DNA of 26,035 nucleotides from Pseudorhodobacter antarcticus (GTDB lineage: Bacteria > Pseudomonadota > Alphaproteobacteria > Rhodobacterales > Rhodobacteraceae). Every line of letters begins with the position of its first letter. The first letter of the stretch is position 1. Under the pieces are notes generated by a model that did no database searches, had not been told where the DNA came from, and worked only from the letters and a program-made list of their open reading frames with translations. A program made the position numbers and the translations under genes. The stretch spans positions 1 through 26,035 of the forward strand of contig CAMAQR010000047.1 of assembly GCA_945860375.1 (NCBI GenBank), read 5' to 3'. Positions 24,483-26,035 of this stretch are shown here, in pieces.

Positions 24483-25154
24483 ATGACGCTCACGATTGAT
24501 CTTTACTGGTCGTTTCGCAGCCCCTATTCCTATATCCTGTTGCCAAGGATCATCGACTTGCAGCGCGACTTCGACGTTGCAATCGATCTGCGCGTCGTGC
24601 ATCCCGCCGCAATCCGCAATCCGGCTTATTTCGCCCGGATGGACCCGCTGGCCCGCCCCTATTTCATGGCCGACAGTGCGCGGGCGGCGGCATTTCAGGG
24701 CATGGCCCTTCGCAGACCAATCCCCGACCCGATCAGCCAGGACCCCGTCACTTTGGCCATCGCGCACCACCAACCCTTGGCCACACGCCTTGGCCGCTTG
24801 GGCATTGCAGCGACCGAACGCGGCCAAGGGCTGACCTTTGCCGACGAAGTGTCGCGCCTGCTGTGGGATGGAACCGTCACAGGTTGGGACAGCGGCGATC
24901 ATCTGGCGCAGGCAGCGGGGCGGGCTGGGCTTGATCTGGCGGAACTGGAAGCTGCGGTCGCCGCCGACCCGGCGCACTTTGATACCCAGCTGGCAAAACA
25001 TGACGCCCTGTTGCGCGCGGCAGGCCACTGGGGCGTGCCCACGATGGTCTTTGCCGGTGAAGTGTTCTTTGGGCAAGATCGGTTTGATGTCTTGCTGTGG
25101 CGCCTTCACAAAGCGGGGCTTTCGCGACGGCCAGATTGCCCGGGGCGACCGTAG
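24483..25154 (+). CDS. 2-hydroxychromene-2-carboxylate isomerase / DsbA-like (GST kappa) family protein
   Basis: A 223-residue thioredoxin-fold protein of the HCCA-isomerase/kappa-GST family. The N-terminal motif WSFRSPYSYI (residues 9-18) has Ser13 where DsbA proteins carry their first active-site Cys. The C-terminal GVPTMVFAGEVFFGQDR gives the cis-Pro loop and the family signature. Members are glutathione-dependent isomerases or transferases in aromatic and other catabolic routes; the true substrate here is not indicated. The ATG at 24483 is preferred over the one at 24465, because AAAAGGGGA lies at a good distance before it and similarity starts there. It is divergent from the acyl-CoA dehydrogenase operon and shares its control region. 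Confidence 0.88.
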   Translation: MTLTIDLYWSFRSPYSYILLPRIIDLQRDFDVAIDLRVVHPAAIRNPAYFARMDPLARPYFMADSARAAAFQGMALRRPIPDPISQDPVTLAIAHHQPLATRLGRLGIAATERGQGLTFADEVSRLLWDGTVTGWDSGDHLAQAAGRAGLDLAELEAAVAADPAHFDTQLAKHDALLRAAGHWGVPTMVFAGEVFFGQDRFDVLLWRLHKAGLSRRPDCPGRP

Positions 25155-25613
25155 TCAACTGCCCCACTTTTCAAAGGGGACTCGTCAAACGTTGACGTGG
25201 CGTTCACTCGTTTTGCGATCGCCTCTGATCAAGCGAAAGACTTAGCATTTAAGTCTTTGCGACGTTTCTTGGATTTGGTTGCGGGGACGCACAACAACCG
25301 TCAATTGACAAGACTGGTCTGTTGGGTATGACGCCCAAACTTGCCGATAATCACATAGTTGCGTAGAGGTGGCTCGGGAAAACTGAACAGATTGGATAAG
25401 TGGATTTTCTGCGCCATGGCGCAGACCGCGCCGAATTCGTCGCACGTCACTTGCGTGCACGCCGTACGGGGATCACGCCACTCCAAGCGCCTCAGTTCGA
25501 ATCGCGGCTTGCTACAAGGCCAACCTAAATGATAGAGGATAACCTTGCATCTACAGAAAAAAGGCCCTGACCTGCTTGAGAATTAGCTTAGGATATCGTT
25601 GGAGGTCACCTGA
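25155..25613. other. 459-bp region without a convincing gene
   Basis: No reading frame here has a good start, codon pattern or family similarity that I recognise. GC content is lower than in the operons to the left. Visible structure: a CGTCAA/TTGACG dyad at 25183-25197, GTCAATTGAC at 25300-25309, the 16-base palindrome at 25409-25424, and a possible TTGACA-N16-TATGAC promoter at 25305-25332 facing right but 280 bp from the next gene. No transposase remnant could be recognised with confidence. Confidence 0.5.
25409..25424. repeat. Perfect 16-base palindrome
   Basis: CTGCGCCATGGCGCAG is fully self-complementary with no spacer. It has a TTTT run to its left and no T run to its right on the plus strand, so it does not look like a normal terminator for either neighbour. 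A dimeric protein site is possible. Confidence 0.45.
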
Positions 25614-26035
25614 ATGAGTAGCTTGTACCTAACGCAACCCAGTGTTTCCCCTTGGCAGTTCACCGAAGACGGTACAACGTCATTTTCCTTAGTACTTTCC
25701 ACAGCACCTGCATTCGACGTAAGCGTTGAGGTCGCCCTCTCCGCGGAACTAGTTTGGCAGGACGGCACAATCACTCCTAGAATATTTAGCTTCACTACTA
25801 CGAACTGGTTTTCTGTACAAACAATCAGCTTTCAAGCGGTGGATGATCTGCTGATCGAGGGAACTGTTTCTTCCCCCATTTCTTTGAGCTTTGCGTCATT
25901 GGACGCAGTTTTCGATGGTTTGAGTTCATCGCTGTCTGTTTCTGTGATCGACAACGACTTTCAGCGGACGCTGGAACCCGAGAAGCTGCCGAGCGCGGGG
26001 AACAACTACGTTGTCTACGACCAGACGGGGGACGC
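25614..26035 (+). CDS. Calx-beta domain, RTX-like secreted protein (N-terminal part)
   Basis: The frame is open from the ATG at 25614 to the right edge (140 codons) and has no stop in the window. GGAGG at 25601-25605 is a strong ribosome-binding site at 8 bases. Residues about 11-115 look like a Calx-beta unit: FTEDGTTSFSLVLS near the start, alternating beta-strand pattern, and the ending VIDND at 111-115. There is no N-terminal signal peptide, as expected of type I-secreted RTX proteins whose signal is C-terminal; that part is beyond the window, so secretion is inference. Base composition is clearly lower in GC than in the catabolic operons, and codon use differs (many T- and A-ending codons), suggesting a separate origin. 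A large Ca-binding adhesin is an alternative description. Confidence 0.75.
   Translation, partial: MSSLYLTQPSVSPWQFTEDGTTSFSLVLSTAPAFDVSVEVALSAELVWQDGTITPRIFSFTTTNWFSVQTISFQAVDDLLIEGTVSSPISLSFASLDAVFDGLSSSLSVSVIDNDFQRTLEPEKLPSAGNNYVVYDQTGD

Noticed and set aside
24393..25109. 238-codon minus-strand frame opposite the isomerase gene
   Set aside because: It is a shadow of the isomerase coding strand; the product is unlike any family I recognise, and it overlaps the divergent control region.
25162..25179. CCCC/GGGG pairing just after the isomerase gene as a terminator
   Set aside because: The stem has mismatches and no T-run follows, so intrinsic termination is not supported.
25181..25330. Possible transposase remnant in the frame following the isomerase stop
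   Set aside because: The translated stretch has no recognisable DDE or other transposase motif and no terminal repeats were found.
25242..25460. 72-codon minus-strand frame in the intergenic region
   Set aside because: There is no ribosome-binding site, family similarity or coding-like composition; an overlapping frame of similar length ends differently.
25490..25520. TTCGAATC resembling a tRNA T-loop
   Set aside because: The flanking bases do not form a T-stem, and no acceptor or anticodon arms can be folded around it.

Overview
The window reads as an alphaproteobacterial, probably Rhodobacteraceae/Roseobacter-type, catabolic gene cluster. The basis is GC-rich coding sequence, tight minus-strand operons with ATGA-type overlaps, a polyamine/opine-type ABC importer, and FAS1-like dehydratase plus CaiB CoA-transferase modules. 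This is inference from gene content; no phylogenetic marker is present.

Layout, left to right (nearly everything is transcribed right to left). (1) 1-4409: an import operon in the order ATPase, permease, permease, SDR, SDR, Tat-exported protein (probably the binding protein, cut by the window edge). Its promoter at about 4532-4560 has a perfect inverted repeat lying between and over the -35 and -10 boxes. (2) 4703-15051: a nine-gene operon in the order hyuB, hyuA, pxpA, a 78-residue biotin carrier, biotin carboxylase, pxpB, pxpC, a solute-binding-protein homologue without a signal peptide, and a GntR/FCD regulator with two winged-helix domains. (3) 15272-16222: a divergent AraC-type regulator, whose stop codon overlaps that of a convergent LysR gene (16219-17142). 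(4) 17232-24308: a second catabolic operon in the order acyl-CoA dehydrogenase, CaiB/BaiF CoA-transferase, MaoC/FAS1-like dehydratase, hyuA2, hyuB2. It ends in a GC-rich hairpin terminator and starts at a divergent control region with a LysR-type dyad. (5) 24483-25154: a divergent HCCA-isomerase/DsbA-like gene. (6) 25155-25613: no convincing gene. (7) 25614 to the right edge: the 5' end of a Calx-beta, RTX-like protein of clearly lower GC.

How it may work together (inference): the ABC importer takes up a nitrogenous or carboxylated compound and the two SDRs oxidise or reduce it. Biotin carboxylase, carrier and PxpB/PxpC have the parts of a urea-carboxylase-like enzyme that could activate an amide or lactam nitrogen, with PxpA and the ATP-dependent HyuA/HyuB pair opening the ring or hydrolysing the product. 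The second operon would process the acid as a CoA ester (CoA transfer, desaturation, hydration) and has its own HyuAB pair. The most unusual points are the complete split biotin-dependent carboxylase beside HyuAB, the apparently cytoplasmic binding protein translationally coupled to a double-wHTH regulator, and an ABC ATPase lacking the usual H-loop histidine. The substrate cannot be read from the sequence.
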